Below are positions 16,430-25,704 of a stretch of DNA of 64,000 bases, in pieces. Location: NCBI RefSeq assembly GCF_000372965.1, contig NZ_KB890024.1, positions 3,040,839 through 3,104,838 of the forward strand, in the 5' to 3' direction. The notes below the pieces were generated by a model. It did not search any database. It worked only from the letters and a program-made list of their open reading frames with translations, and was not told the DNA's origin. Position numbers and translations under genes: made by a program. Each line of letters begins with the position of its first letter. The stretch's first letter is position 1. The DNA is from Hoeflea sp. 108. Lineage in GTDB: Bacteria > Pseudomonadota > Alphaproteobacteria > Rhizobiales > Rhizobiaceae.

Positions 16430-17008
16430 ATGATGCGCACGATCCTTGCCGGCATTCTGGTCCTCATGGCAGCCGGCGTCGGTTGGCTGACCTTCGACTG
16501 GTACCAGAAGCAGAACACCGCCCAGGCCTTCGGCGCGCCTTTCGTCCTCGTCGACCAGAAGGGCAAGGAAATCACCGAGGCGGCCTTCCGTGGCCAGCCG
16601 AGCGCCGTGTTCTTCGGCTTCACCCATTGCCCCGAAGTCTGCCCGACGACGCTGTTCGAACTCGACGGCTGGCTCAAGCAGCTCGGCGACGAAGGCAAGA
16701 ACATCCGCGCCTATTTCGTTTCGGTCGACCCCGAGCGCGACACGGCCGACGTGATGAACAGCTACGTCACCAACGTGTCCGACCGCATCATCGGCATCAC
16801 CGGCACGCCGGAAAAGATCGCCGCGATGACCAAGGCTTTCGGCATCTACTCCAAGAAGGTGCCGACCGAAGGCGGCGACTACACGATGGACCACACGGCC
16901 TCGGTGCTTTTGCTCAACAGCAAGGGTGATTTCTTCGGCACCATCGCCTATGAGGAGAACCCAACCGCCGCGCTTGCCAAGCTCCAGCGGCTTGCCAAAG
17001 AAGGCTGA
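16430..17008 (+). CDS. SCO1/SenC family copper/thiol protein
   Basis: The protein is 192 aa with an N-terminal membrane anchor and a periplasmic thioredoxin-like domain. The copper-binding motif C67-P-E-V-C71 lies in FTHCPEVCPTT, and the distal ligand H155 lies in TMDHTASVLLL. SCO proteins deliver copper to, or reduce, the Cu-A site of cytochrome c oxidase. No oxidase genes are in the window. prmA follows 16 bases later. Confidence 0.92.
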   Translation: MMRTILAGILVLMAAGVGWLTFDWYQKQNTAQAFGAPFVLVDQKGKEITEAAFRGQPSAVFFGFTHCPEVCPTTLFELDGWLKQLGDEGKNIRAYFVSVDPERDTADVMNSYVTNVSDRIIGITGTPEKIAAMTKAFGIYSKKVPTEGGDYTMDHTASVLLLNSKGDFFGTIAYEENPTAALAKLQRLAKEG

Positions 17009-17024
17009 CCCTTTCGGACCCGAC

Positions 17025-17897
17025 ATGACCCAGACACGGCTGCACATCACCACCGGCCGCGAAGCCGCCAACCGCATCTTCGCCGCCCTCGAGACCGCCT
17101 TCGAGGAAGATGGCTGGCCGATCGCCGTGATCGAGGTCGACGAGGACCGCGACATCCACGAGGTGTCGCTCTATGCCGACGGCGAGGTCGAGGACATTGC
17201 GCGGCGCATGGCCGAGGTCATTGCTGAGGCGGGCCATAAGGGTCCGCTCGGCCGCGAGGTGCTGCCCGATGTCGACTGGGTGGCGAAGTCGCTTGAAGGC
17301 CTCAAGCCGGTCGAGGCCGGGCGCTTCATCGTCCATGGCGGCCACGACCGCGAGGATGTGCGCCCCGGACAGATCGCCATAGAGATCGAGGCAGGCCTTG
17401 CCTTCGGCACCGGGCACCATGGCACCACGGCCGGCTGCCTGGAGATGATCGAAAAGGTCGTGACCTCAGAGAAGCCGGTCAACGCGCTCGACCTCGGCAC
17501 CGGCAGTGCTGTGCTGGCAATCGCGGTCGCCAAGCTGGCGCCGATCCCGGTTCTCGCCACCGACATCGACCCGGTGGCGACCGATGTCGCCGCCGCCAAT
17601 GTCCGCCTCAACGGCGTCGAGGCCCATGTCGAGACGGCGACGGCCGAAGGCTTCGACAACCCGATCTTCGCCGCGCGCGGCCCCTTCGCGCTGATCGTCG
17701 CCAACATCCTGGCACAGCCGCTGATCCTGCTCGCCCCCGAGATGGCCGCACATCTGGCCGCCAGCGGTTCGCTGGTGCTGTCGGGCATCCTCGACCGCCA
17801 GCATGACGCGGTGCTCGAAGCCTATGTCGCGGCAGGCTTCCGCCACATAGAGACCTTCCACAGGGAAGGCTGGGTCACGATCCACCTCAAGAACTGA
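17025..17897 (+). CDS. prmA: Ribosomal protein L11 methyltransferase
   Basis: The protein is 290 aa. The N-terminal substrate-recognition domain is followed by an S-adenosylmethionine-binding domain with GLAFGTGHHGTTAGCL (PrmA signature), ALDLGTGSAVLAIA and LIVANILAQPLILL (NIL motif). It trimethylates Lys/N-terminal residues of L11 in the cytosol. The start at 17025 gives MTQTRLHITT, typical for rhizobial PrmA. Confidence 0.93.
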   Translation: MTQTRLHITTGREAANRIFAALETAFEEDGWPIAVIEVDEDRDIHEVSLYADGEVEDIARRMAEVIAEAGHKGPLGREVLPDVDWVAKSLEGLKPVEAGRFIVHGGHDREDVRPGQIAIEIEAGLAFGTGHHGTTAGCLEMIEKVVTSEKPVNALDLGTGSAVLAIAVAKLAPIPVLATDIDPVATDVAAANVRLNGVEAHVETATAEGFDNPIFAARGPFALIVANILAQPLILLAPEMAAHLAASGSLVLSGILDRQHDAVLEAYVAAGFRHIETFHREGWVTIHLKN

Positions 17898-18011
17898 CGC
17901 CGTTTTTGCGTCATCGCCAGGACCGCCGCCGCTGGCCCAAGCCGGCGGCGTTGCCAGTCTTTGCACGCGACGATAACGTCGCCGACAATCAAGCTCTCCC
18001 GGGAAACAACC

Positions 18012-19841
18012 ATGTTCCAGTCCTTTGAATCATCAGGCGACCCAAGCGTCGGCAAACCGCGCGTCGCCCTGCTTCGTCAGTGGATGAAGCAGAACGGCAT
18101 CGACGGCTTCATCGTGCCCCGCGCCGACGAGCACCAGGGCGAGTATGTCGCCGCCCGTTCCGAGCGTCTGAAGTGGCTGACTGGCTTCTCGGGTTCGGCC
18201 GGTGTCGCCATCGTGCTTGCCAACAGCGCCTATGTCTTCGTCGACGGCCGCTACACGCTGCAGGTGCGCGACCAGGTCGATCTCGGCATCTTCACCATCG
18301 AGAGCCTGATCGAGACCCCGCCTGCCCTGTGGATCCGCGAAAACCTCGCCAAGGGCACCCGCCTGGGCTTCGACCCGTGGCTGCACACCATCGGCGACGT
18401 CAAGGCGCTGAAGGCCTCGGCTGAAAAGGTCGGCGCAACGCTCGTGCCGCTGACAGAGAACCCCATCGACGCCGTCTGGCAGGACCAGCCGGACGCACCG
18501 CATGCCAAGGTCGAGATACATCCGGAAACTTTTGCCGGCGAGCTCGCCAAGGACAAGCTCAAGCGCCTCGCCGCGGCCATCTCGGCCGAAGGCGCAACCC
18601 ACGCCGTGCTCACCGACCCATCGTCGCTGGCCTGGACCTTCAACATCCGTGGCGGCGACGTGCCCCACACGCCGCTGGCGCTCGGCTTTGCCGTGCTTGC
18701 GGCCGACGGCTCGCATGCCGTCTATCTCGACAAGCGCAAGCTCGGCCGCACCGAAGAGGCCTATCTGACCCAGCTTGCCGACATCAAGGCGCCCGCCGAC
18801 CTCGAAGCCGACATCGCCGCCCTCGCCCGCTCTGGTCGGCAGATTGCGCTCGACCCGGCCCTCGCGGCCGAAAAGCTGCGCGCCCTGATCGAGGACAATG
18901 GCGGCTCGCTCATCCTGGCGACGGACCCTGCCCGCCTGCCCCGCGCCACCAAGAACAGCGCCGAGATCGCAGGCTCCCGTGCCGCCCATCGTCGCGACGG
19001 TGCCGCCGTCGCCAAGCTTCTGTGCTGGCTGGATCGCCAGGCGCCTGGCAGCATCGACGAGATATCAGTCGTCACCAGGCTGGAGGAAGCCCGTCGCCTC
19101 ACCGGCGAAGAAACCCAGATGCCGCTGCGCGACGTGTCCTTCGACACCATCTCGGGCGCCGGCCCCAATGGTGCGATCATGCACTACCGCGTCTCGCGCC
19201 AGACCAGCCGCGTGCTGGCTGACGGCGAACTGTTCCTGCTCGATTCGGGCGCCCAATATCAGGACGGCACCACCGACATCACCCGGACCGTCCCTGTCGG
19301 CAAGCCTTCGGAGGAGATGCGCGAACGCTTCACGCTCGTGCTCAAGGGCCTGATCGCCATCTCGACGGTGCGGTTTCCCGCCGGCACGCGCGGCGCCGAT
19401 ATCGACGCGCTCGCCCGCATGGCGCTATGGCGTCACGGGCTGGACTTCGCCCACGGCACCGGCCACGGAGTCGGCTCCTATCTCGCCGTGCACGAGGGTC
19501 CGCAGCGCATCGCCAAGACCGGCATGGAAAAGCTGCTGTCGGGCATGATCCTGTCCAACGAGCCCGGCTACTACAAGGAAGGTCACTATGGCATCCGCCT
19601 CGAGAACCTGATCCTGGTGACGCGCCCCGACGAGCTGCCGGGCGGCGACATCGCCATGCATGGTTTCGAGACGCTGACGCTGGCGCCCTTCGACCAGCGG
19701 CTGCTGCGCACCGACCTTCTCACCCGCGACGAACTCGACTGGCTCAACGCCTATCACGCCCGGGTGTTGATGGAGATCGGACCGATGCTGGACGGCGAAG
19801 CGCTCGCCTGGCTGGAAAAGGCGACGACGCCCATTCCCTAG
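18012..19841 (+). CDS. Aminopeptidase P family protein (Xaa-Pro aminopeptidase)
   Basis: At 609 aa it has the three-domain long form: two creatinase-like N-terminal domains (IDGFIVPRADEHQGEYV...) and a C-terminal pita-bread metallopeptidase. Dinuclear metal ligands are visible: D in FLLDSGAQYQDGTTDITRT (two Asp), H in HGTGHGVGSYLAVHEGP, E in LSNEPGYYKEG and E in GIRLENL. It removes N-terminal residues preceding proline in the cytosol. Confidence 0.93.
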   Translation: MFQSFESSGDPSVGKPRVALLRQWMKQNGIDGFIVPRADEHQGEYVAARSERLKWLTGFSGSAGVAIVLANSAYVFVDGRYTLQVRDQVDLGIFTIESLIETPPALWIRENLAKGTRLGFDPWLHTIGDVKALKASAEKVGATLVPLTENPIDAVWQDQPDAPHAKVEIHPETFAGELAKDKLKRLAAAISAEGATHAVLTDPSSLAWTFNIRGGDVPHTPLALGFAVLAADGSHAVYLDKRKLGRTEEAYLTQLADIKAPADLEADIAALARSGRQIALDPALAAEKLRALIEDNGGSLILATDPARLPRATKNSAEIAGSRAAHRRDGAAVAKLLCWLDRQAPGSIDEISVVTRLEEARRLTGEETQMPLRDVSFDTISGAGPNGAIMHYRVSRQTSRVLADGELFLLDSGAQYQDGTTDITRTVPVGKPSEEMRERFTLVLKGLIAISTVRFPAGTRGADIDALARMALWRHGLDFAHGTGHGVGSYLAVHEGPQRIAKTGMEKLLSGMILSNEPGYYKEGHYGIRLENLILVTRPDELPGGDIAMHGFETLTLAPFDQRLLRTDLLTRDELDWLNAYHARVLMEIGPMLDGEALAWLEKATTPIP

Positions 19842-19855
19842 CCGAATGATTTGCT

Positions 19856-19880
19856 GCCGGCCTCATCTGGGGCCGGCGGT
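19856..19880. terminator. Hairpin between converging genes
   Basis: GCCGGCC (19856-19862) pairs with GGCCGGC (19871-19877) and is followed by GGTTTG. It sits between pepP-like (stop 19841) and azlD (stop 19922). The U-tract is poor, so terminator function is likely but not certain. Confidence 0.5.
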
Positions 19881-19921
19881 TTGCCGGCCGCTTTAGGAAG
19901 GCGGCGGCACGGTCCCTGAAC

Positions 19922-20218
19922 TCAGCCGATAAAGTGCCGCAGCGCGATCAGGGTCACAGCCCCGGCCAAAAACATCGCCATCAGGCCGCTGCGCAGCGAA
20001 ACGACTGCCGCAACCGCAAGTGCCGCCAGTTCAGCCGGTCCGGCCGACAGGGTGGCCGGCGCCACAAGGGTGGTCAGCACCGCAGCCGGCACCGCATTGA
20101 GCCCGGCTTCGACGCGCGGATGCAGGCGTTCGAAGCGTGACAGCACCAGATGGCCGCCGACGCGCGTCAGGTAGGTCGCCACCGCGCTGGCAATGATGAT
20201 CCAGAATGTCGTGCTCAT
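19922..20218 (-). CDS. azlD: AzlD-type branched-chain amino acid exporter small subunit
   Basis: The protein is 98 aa and strongly hydrophobic with three to four spans. TFWIIIASAVATYLTRVGGH and GLNAVPAAVLTTLVAP match AzlD. It forms a two-subunit exporter with AzlC in the inner membrane. Its ATG overlaps the azlC stop by 4 bases (ATGA), indicating translational coupling. Confidence 0.9.
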   Translation of the reverse strand: MSTTFWIIIASAVATYLTRVGGHLVLSRFERLHPRVEAGLNAVPAAVLTTLVAPATLSAGPAELAALAVAAVVSLRSGLMAMFLAGAVTLIALRHFIG

Positions 20219-20916
20219 GAGTTGGCCTTTGCCGTGCGGACAGGCATTGCCGCGGCAAACAGCACGCCGGCAAGCGCGCCGAGCGAGACATGCCAGGGCG
20301 AACCCACGGTCTTGTAGGCAACCATCGAGGCGATCGCACTGGCAATCACGATCGGCAGCCAGCGCGGCCGGTTGCGGAAGCTCATGACGATGCCGAGGAA
20401 ATAGATCGGCAGCAGGAAGTCGAGGCCCAGCGCATGGGTGTCGGGGATCAACCGTCCAAACAGCGCGCCGATGCCGCTCTCCACCACCCAGCATGTGTAG
20501 AGCGTCAGCGCCATGCCCATGTACCAGACGAAGCTGACCTTGTTGCCCTGCTCGCGAATGCGCTCGGCCTCGGCATATTGCGGGTCGGTCAGGAAGAAAT
20601 AGGCGATTGCCTGCTGGACCCAGGGCCAGTGGGCGATGTGCGGGCCAATGGCGGCCGAATAGAGCACATGGCGGAAGTTGACCGCGAAGATCGACAGCAC
20701 GATCAGCCACGGCGCGACGTGCTGCCCGAACAGCTCGATGCCGACCAGCTGGCTGGCCCCGCCGAAGATCGTGGCGCTCATCAAGGTGGCCTCGGCCACC
20801 GTGAAGCCGTTGTCCACGGCCAGCGCGCCGAACAGCACGGCAAAGGGTCCCGAAGCGACCACCACCGGCACGCTCATCCGGGCACCGCGCGCAAACTGCG
20901 CCAGACGATCGCTCAC
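20215..20916 (-). CDS. azlC: AzlC-type branched-chain amino acid exporter large subunit
   Basis: The protein is 233 aa with multiple membrane spans. GARMSVPVVVASGPFAVLFGALAV, SATIFGGASQLVGIELFG and NFRHVLYSAAIGPHI are AzlC/YgaZ family signatures. These proteins export branched-chain amino acids or analogues. It is the first gene of the azlCD pair. The exact substrate is unproven. Confidence 0.9.
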   Translation of the reverse strand: MSDRLAQFARGARMSVPVVVASGPFAVLFGALAVDNGFTVAEATLMSATIFGGASQLVGIELFGQHVAPWLIVLSIFAVNFRHVLYSAAIGPHIAHWPWVQQAIAYFFLTDPQYAEAERIREQGNKVSFVWYMGMALTLYTCWVVESGIGALFGRLIPDTHALGLDFLLPIYFLGIVMSFRNRPRWLPIVIASAIASMVAYKTVGSPWHVSLGALAGVLFAAAMPVRTAKANS

Positions 20917-21004
20917 GCTTCAAGCCTCCCTGAAAAAGGCCTTGAATAGGTCAGTCGTTCGTCGCTGTCACATCAATTCGCTTGAGCCAAGGCATCAGCG
21001 AAAC

Positions 21005-21616
21005 TCAGCTCTTTTTCGGCTTCCTCGGTGCCGGCTTCACCGAACAAGGCGTGTTGCCGCCCGCATGGAGACGACCGGTCGTCATATCGAGCCTGATCGG
21101 CAGGTCGCGCAGCGACGACACGTTCAGCTTGCGCGCCGCAGCCAGAGCCACCTCGCCGCATGCATGCGCATCCTCGGCCGCATTGTGGTGCCTGAACGAG
21201 AAGTCGATATGGCGCGACACCTCGTTGAGCCGGTGCGAGGCAAGCTCACGCCACACCACCTTGGCCATCTTGAGCGTGCAGACATAGTCGATGTCGGGAC
21301 AGCTGACGCCATAGAGCTGATAGCTCGCCCTGAGCACGCTCATGTCGAACGACGCGTTGTGGGCGATGACGAGCGTGTCGGAAAGATCGGCCTCGAACTC
21401 CTCCATAACCTCGGGGAATTCGGCAGCGTCCTCGACATCTTCAGGGCGTATGCCATGGACGGCCATGTTGAAGCGTGAAAAGCGCATGTCCCTGGGCCGG
21501 ATGAGCCGCTCCTCGACGCGGATGACCGCGCCGTCCTCGATCCAGGCAAGGCCAACGGAACACGGGCTGCTGCGCTTTTCGTTGGCAGTTTCGAAATCAA
21601 TGGCAAGTGCACGCAT
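21005..21616 (-). CDS. DEDDh 3'-5' exonuclease (DnaQ-like)
   Basis: The protein is 203 aa. Exo I is IDFETAN (D, E), Exo II is HNASFDMSVL (D) and Exo III is HHNAAEDAHACGEV (H, D), completing the DEDDh metal site. Single-domain proteins of this type trim single-stranded DNA or RNA. It starts 8 bases after the ligA stop, so it is probably co-transcribed with the ligase. The basic C-terminus (KPAPRKPKKS) may bind nucleic acid. It is not a canonical Pol III epsilon. Confidence 0.87.
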   Translation of the reverse strand: MRALAIDFETANEKRSSPCSVGLAWIEDGAVIRVEERLIRPRDMRFSRFNMAVHGIRPEDVEDAAEFPEVMEEFEADLSDTLVIAHNASFDMSVLRASYQLYGVSCPDIDYVCTLKMAKVVWRELASHRLNEVSRHIDFSFRHHNAAEDAHACGEVALAAARKLNVSSLRDLPIRLDMTTGRLHAGGNTPCSVKPAPRKPKKS

Positions 21617-21624
21617 GAAGTCGG

Positions 21625-23778
21625 TCAGCCCACCTGCCCGACGCGTTCGAACCACTGGTCCTCTGATATGACCTCGATGCCAAGTTCACTCGCCGTTTTC
21701 AGCTTCGAGCCGGCGCCTGGCCCCGCCACCACAAGATCGGTCTTCTTCGACACCGATCCGGCAACCTTGGCGCCCAGCTTCTCGGCCATGGCCTTGGCCT
21801 CGTCGCGCGACATCTTTTCAAGCGATCCGGTGAAGACCACGGTCTTGCCGGAGACCGGCGACGACACGTCGCCGATGCGCTCCTCGTCGAGCGGCACAAC
21901 CTCGGCCAGCAACGCCTCCACCACTTGCCTGTTGTGCTCCTCGGCGAAGAACTCGACCACTGCCTCGGCGACGATGGTGCCGATGCCGTTGATCCCGGTC
22001 AGTTCCTGCCAGGCGGCATTGCCCTTGTCGCCCTTGCCCTCGGGCATCACCGCAACCATGCCCGCGGTTCGCAACGCGTCGAAGCTGATGTAGTGGCGCG
22101 CCAGCCGCTTGGCATTCGTCTCGCCGATATGGCGGATGCCGAGCGCAAACAGGAAGCGCGAAAACTCGACCTGGCGTCGGTCGTCGATCGCCGCATAGAG
22201 CTTGCGTGCCGAGGTCGCGCCAAAACCGTCGATGTTTTCGAGCTTGGTCAGCGAGCCTTCCTGGCGCCTCTTCAGCGTGAAGATGTCGGCAGGCGAGCCG
22301 ATATGCAACGACGGGTCCTGCGACTGGAAGAAGAACTCGATCTGCTTTTCGCCAAGGCCCTCGATGTCGAAAGCGTTGCGCGACACGAAATGGCGCAGGC
22401 GCTCCACAGCCTGGGCCGGGCAGATCAGGCCGCCGGTGCAGCGCCGCACCACCTCGCCCTCTTCGCGCACGGCATGGCTGTCGCAGGCCGGGCAGCGCGT
22501 TGGAAACTGGTAACGCTCAGCGGCCGCCGGACGCTTCTCCATGACCACGTCGAGAATCTGCGGGATGACGTCCCCTGCCCGCTGGACGATGGCAGTGTCG
22601 CCGACGCGGATGTCGCGGCCGTCGCGGATCGGCTGGCCGCTGTTGCCGATGCCCTTGATGTAGTCTTCATTGTGCAGCGTGGCGTTGGTCACGACCACAC
22701 CGCCGACGGTCACCGGCTGCAGCCTTGCCACCGGCGTCAGCGACCCTGTACGGCCGACCTGGATGTCGATGCCGAGCAGTGTCGTCGTTGCCTTCTCGGC
22801 CGGGAACTTGTGCGCAATCGCCCAGCGCGGGCTGCGCGACACGAAGCCAAGGCGCTGCTGCAGATCAAGCCGGTCGACCTTGTAGACGACGCCGTCGATG
22901 TCGTAGCCGAGCCCGGCGCGATTGGCCTCGATCATCCGGTATTGCGACAGAAGCCCGTCAACGCTGTCGAACACCTTCATCAGCGGATTGACCTTGAAGC
23001 CGTAGCGGCCAAAGGCCTGTACCATGCCCATCTGGGTATCGGCGGGCATGTCGCTCACCTCGCCCCAGGCATAGGCAAAGAAGCGCAGCGGTCGGCTTGC
23101 GGTAATCGAAGTGTCGAGCTGGCGGAGCGAACCGGCGGCGGCATTGCGCGGATTGGCAAAGATCTGCTTGCCCGCCTCCTCGTTGCGCCGGTTGAGCTCG
23201 GCGAAATCGAGATGGCTCATATAGACCTCGCCGCGCACCTCCAGCACCTCGGGAAAGTCGCCCGACAGCACATTGGGGATGTCGGCTATGGTACGCGCAT
23301 TGGCGGTGACGTTTTCGCCCACCTGCCCGTCGCCACGCGTCGCCGCCGTCACCAGCCTGCCGTTCTCGTAGCGGATCGACAGCGACAGGCCATCGATCTT
23401 GGGCTCGGCGGTGATCGCCACCGGCTCGCTCGCGCCGAGCCTGAGAAACCGCCTGATGCGGCCGACGAATTCGCTGACATCCTCATCGGCAAAGGCGTTG
23501 TCGAGCGACAACATCGGCACGACATGGGTAACCTTGCCGAACTTCTCGGAAACGGCCGCGCCTACCGACTTCGACGGCGAATCCTCGCGCACCAGATTGG
23601 GGAATCGCTGCTCGATCGCGAGGTTGCGGCGGCGCAGTGCGTCATAATCCGCATCCGAAATGGTCGGCGCATCCTCGGCATGGTAGCGCAGGTCATGACC
23701 GGCGATCTCCAGCGCCAGCCGTTCGAGCTCGGCTGCGGCCTCGGCTTCGCTCAGCGATTCGACCGGCTTTTCGGACAT
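21625..23778 (-). CDS. ligA: NAD-dependent DNA ligase
   Basis: The protein is 717 aa. An N-terminal Ia domain is followed by the adenylation domain with the active-site Lys in EPKIDGLSLSIRY. An OB fold, a four-Cys zinc finger (CPACDSHAV...RRCTGGLICPAQ), helix-hairpin-helix repeats (ENIDGFGATSARKL, INGIGTIVAEAV) and a C-terminal BRCT domain (GKTVVFTGSLEKMSRDEAK) follow. It seals nicks during replication and repair. ATG 23778 (MSEKPVESLS) is chosen over 23850, which runs into the palindromic repeat. Confidence 0.96.
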   Translation of the reverse strand: MSEKPVESLSEAEAAAELERLALEIAGHDLRYHAEDAPTISDADYDALRRRNLAIEQRFPNLVREDSPSKSVGAAVSEKFGKVTHVVPMLSLDNAFADEDVSEFVGRIRRFLRLGASEPVAITAEPKIDGLSLSIRYENGRLVTAATRGDGQVGENVTANARTIADIPNVLSGDFPEVLEVRGEVYMSHLDFAELNRRNEEAGKQIFANPRNAAAGSLRQLDTSITASRPLRFFAYAWGEVSDMPADTQMGMVQAFGRYGFKVNPLMKVFDSVDGLLSQYRMIEANRAGLGYDIDGVVYKVDRLDLQQRLGFVSRSPRWAIAHKFPAEKATTTLLGIDIQVGRTGSLTPVARLQPVTVGGVVVTNATLHNEDYIKGIGNSGQPIRDGRDIRVGDTAIVQRAGDVIPQILDVVMEKRPAAAERYQFPTRCPACDSHAVREEGEVVRRCTGGLICPAQAVERLRHFVSRNAFDIEGLGEKQIEFFFQSQDPSLHIGSPADIFTLKRRQEGSLTKLENIDGFGATSARKLYAAIDDRRQVEFSRFLFALGIRHIGETNAKRLARHYISFDALRTAGMVAVMPEGKGDKGNAAWQELTGINGIGTIVAEAVVEFFAEEHNRQVVEALLAEVVPLDEERIGDVSSPVSGKTVVFTGSLEKMSRDEAKAMAEKLGAKVAGSVSKKTDLVVAGPGAGSKLKTASELGIEVISEDQWFERVGQVG

Positions 23779-23800
23779 GGTGCACTCCATCTTAGCGCGT

Positions 23801-23901
23801 CGGCCCGAAAATCGGACCCGATTTTCGGGAAGCACGATGCGCAGACTCAATAAGTTAGAGCATCCTTTGAGCGTCCGTTCGGACGCACAAAGGATGCTCT
23901 A
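23801..23901. repeat. Two-palindrome mosaic intergenic element (RIME-like), copy 1
   Basis: Palindrome A is CCCGAAAATCGG/CCGATTTTCGGG (804-815/818-829 of the 23-kb block). The spacer AAGCACGATGCG follows. Palindrome B has arms TAGAGCATCCTTTG/CAAAGGATGCTCTA with an inner GCGTCCG/CGGACGC. Copy 2, with the same order, lies at 49227-49320. The architecture fits rhizobial intergenic mosaic elements. Here it lies between ligA and recN and could terminate the recN transcript. Confidence 0.82.
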
Positions 23902-24017
23902 ATGGCCGGCACCATAGATCAGGATGCGCCGGCGCGGGAGCCGCCCCCAGCGAATTCCACGTCAAATCGGCAGGGTCGCAAAGGCTCCTGACATCAGGAG
24001 CCTGGCCTTCGGGCAAG

Positions 24018-25694
24018 TCAGGAGATAGCGGCCGTGTTCTCGCGCAGCAGGCGCTCGGCGGCGGCGCGCGCCTCCTCGGTGATGGTCGCCCCAGAAAGCA
24101 TGCGGGCGATCTCTTCCTGGCGCGCCGGACGGTCCATCTCGTGGATCCCGGTCGCGACCCGGTCGGTGTTGCCCTTCTTGGAGATCAGGAAATGCGTCGC
24201 CGCCCGCGCCGCCACCTGGGGCGCGTGGGTCACCGACAGCACCTGCACACGGCTGGAGAGCCGCGCCAGCCGCTGGCCGATGGCGTCGGCCACCGCACCT
24301 CCAACGCCCGTATCGATTTCGTCGAACACCAGCGTCGGCGCCGAGCCGCGATCGGCAAGCGCCACCTTGAGCGCCAAAAGGAAGCGCGACAGCTCGCCGC
24401 CAGAAGCCACCTTCATCATCGGCCCGGCCCGCGTGCCGGGATTGGTGCGCACCCAGAACTCGACCTGGTCGATGCCTTCGAGCATGCGATTGTCGGTCTC
24501 GCTCGACATTTCGACGAGGAATTCGGCACGCTCGAGCTTCAGTTCCGGCAGTTCGGCCATGACGGTCTTGCGCAGGCTCTCGGCTGCCACCTTGCGCAAT
24601 CCGGACAGGTTCGCCGCGATCCGGTCATAGGCCTCGCGGGTGGCCCGCGCCTGCTCCTCCAGGGTATTCAGGCGCCCCTCGCCGGCGTCGAGATCGGCAA
24701 GGTCGGCGACCATCGTGTCGCGCAGCTTGGCCAGGTCGTCGACGGCGACATTGTGCTTGCGGGCGGCGGCACGCAGCGCAAACAGCCGCTCTTCGGCCTT
24801 TTCCAGCCGCTGTGGGTCGTATTCGGTGGCCCTGAGCGCTGCATCGACACCCGATTGTGCCGCATCCAGCGAGATCATCGCCTCGTCGAGCGACTTCACG
24901 ACGTCGTCGAGCAGGCCCGGCACCTCGGCCGCCTTGCGCTGCAGGCGGCGCAACAGGCTCGCCAGCTGCGGCAGCGGCGACGACGAGCCCGACAGCACGT
25001 CCTGTGCATCCTGGATTTCCGAAGCGATCTTTTCGACCCGCATCATCGCGGCGCGCAGTTCCGCGAGTTCGCTCTCTTCACCCGGTTGCGGATCGAGCTT
25101 GGAGAGTTCGGTCACCGAAGCGCGCAGATATTCAGCCTCGCGGGCGGCAGCCTCCACGCGCGCACGGTGCCGCGAAAGCTCCTGCTCTGCGCCGCGCCAC
25201 AACTTCCACGCCTCGGCCGTCGCCTTGGCCTCGCCGACATGGCCGCCGAACGAATCGAGCACGTCGCGATGCGCACCGGCATCGACAAGGGCGCGGTCGT
25301 CATGCTGGCCATGGATCTCGACCAGCGCGCGCCCGATGTCGCGCATCAGCGTCACGCTGGAGGGCTGGTCGTTGACGAACACACGGGTGCGCCCGTCGGC
25401 CGTCTGCACGCGCTTCAGGATGACGTCGCCGTCATCCTCGATGGCATTGTCGGCCAGAAGCGTGCGCACCGGGTGGTTGCGCGGCACGTCGAAGACGGCC
25501 GTCACCTGCCCCTGGTTGGTGCCGTGGCGGACAAGCGACGCATCGCCGCGCGCGCCGAGCGCGAGCGACAATGCGTCGAGAAGGATGGATTTGCCGGCGC
25601 CGGTCTCGCCGGTCAGCACGGAAAGGCCTGGCGTGAAATCGATATCCAGCCGTTCGATCAGGACGATATCGCGGATCGACAGTCTGGAGAGCAT
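24018..25694 (-). CDS. recN: DNA repair protein RecN
   Basis: The protein is 558 aa. It is an SMC-like ATPase with Walker A GETGAGKSILLDAL at the N-terminus, a long coiled-coil middle (about 150-370), and at the C-terminus the signature VASGGELSRFLLALKV with Walker B LVFDEIDTGVGG. It acts in double-strand break repair. ATG 25694 (MLSRLSIRDIVLIE) is the family-standard start. It follows bamD by 10 bases. Confidence 0.95.
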   Translation of the reverse strand: MLSRLSIRDIVLIERLDIDFTPGLSVLTGETGAGKSILLDALSLALGARGDASLVRHGTNQGQVTAVFDVPRNHPVRTLLADNAIEDDGDVILKRVQTADGRTRVFVNDQPSSVTLMRDIGRALVEIHGQHDDRALVDAGAHRDVLDSFGGHVGEAKATAEAWKLWRGAEQELSRHRARVEAAAREAEYLRASVTELSKLDPQPGEESELAELRAAMMRVEKIASEIQDAQDVLSGSSSPLPQLASLLRRLQRKAAEVPGLLDDVVKSLDEAMISLDAAQSGVDAALRATEYDPQRLEKAEERLFALRAAARKHNVAVDDLAKLRDTMVADLADLDAGEGRLNTLEEQARATREAYDRIAANLSGLRKVAAESLRKTVMAELPELKLERAEFLVEMSSETDNRMLEGIDQVEFWVRTNPGTRAGPMMKVASGGELSRFLLALKVALADRGSAPTLVFDEIDTGVGGAVADAIGQRLARLSSRVQVLSVTHAPQVAARAATHFLISKKGNTDRVATGIHEMDRPARQEEIARMLSGATITEEARAAAERLLRENTAAIS

Positions 25695-25704
25695 CGAATT
25701 GCGG

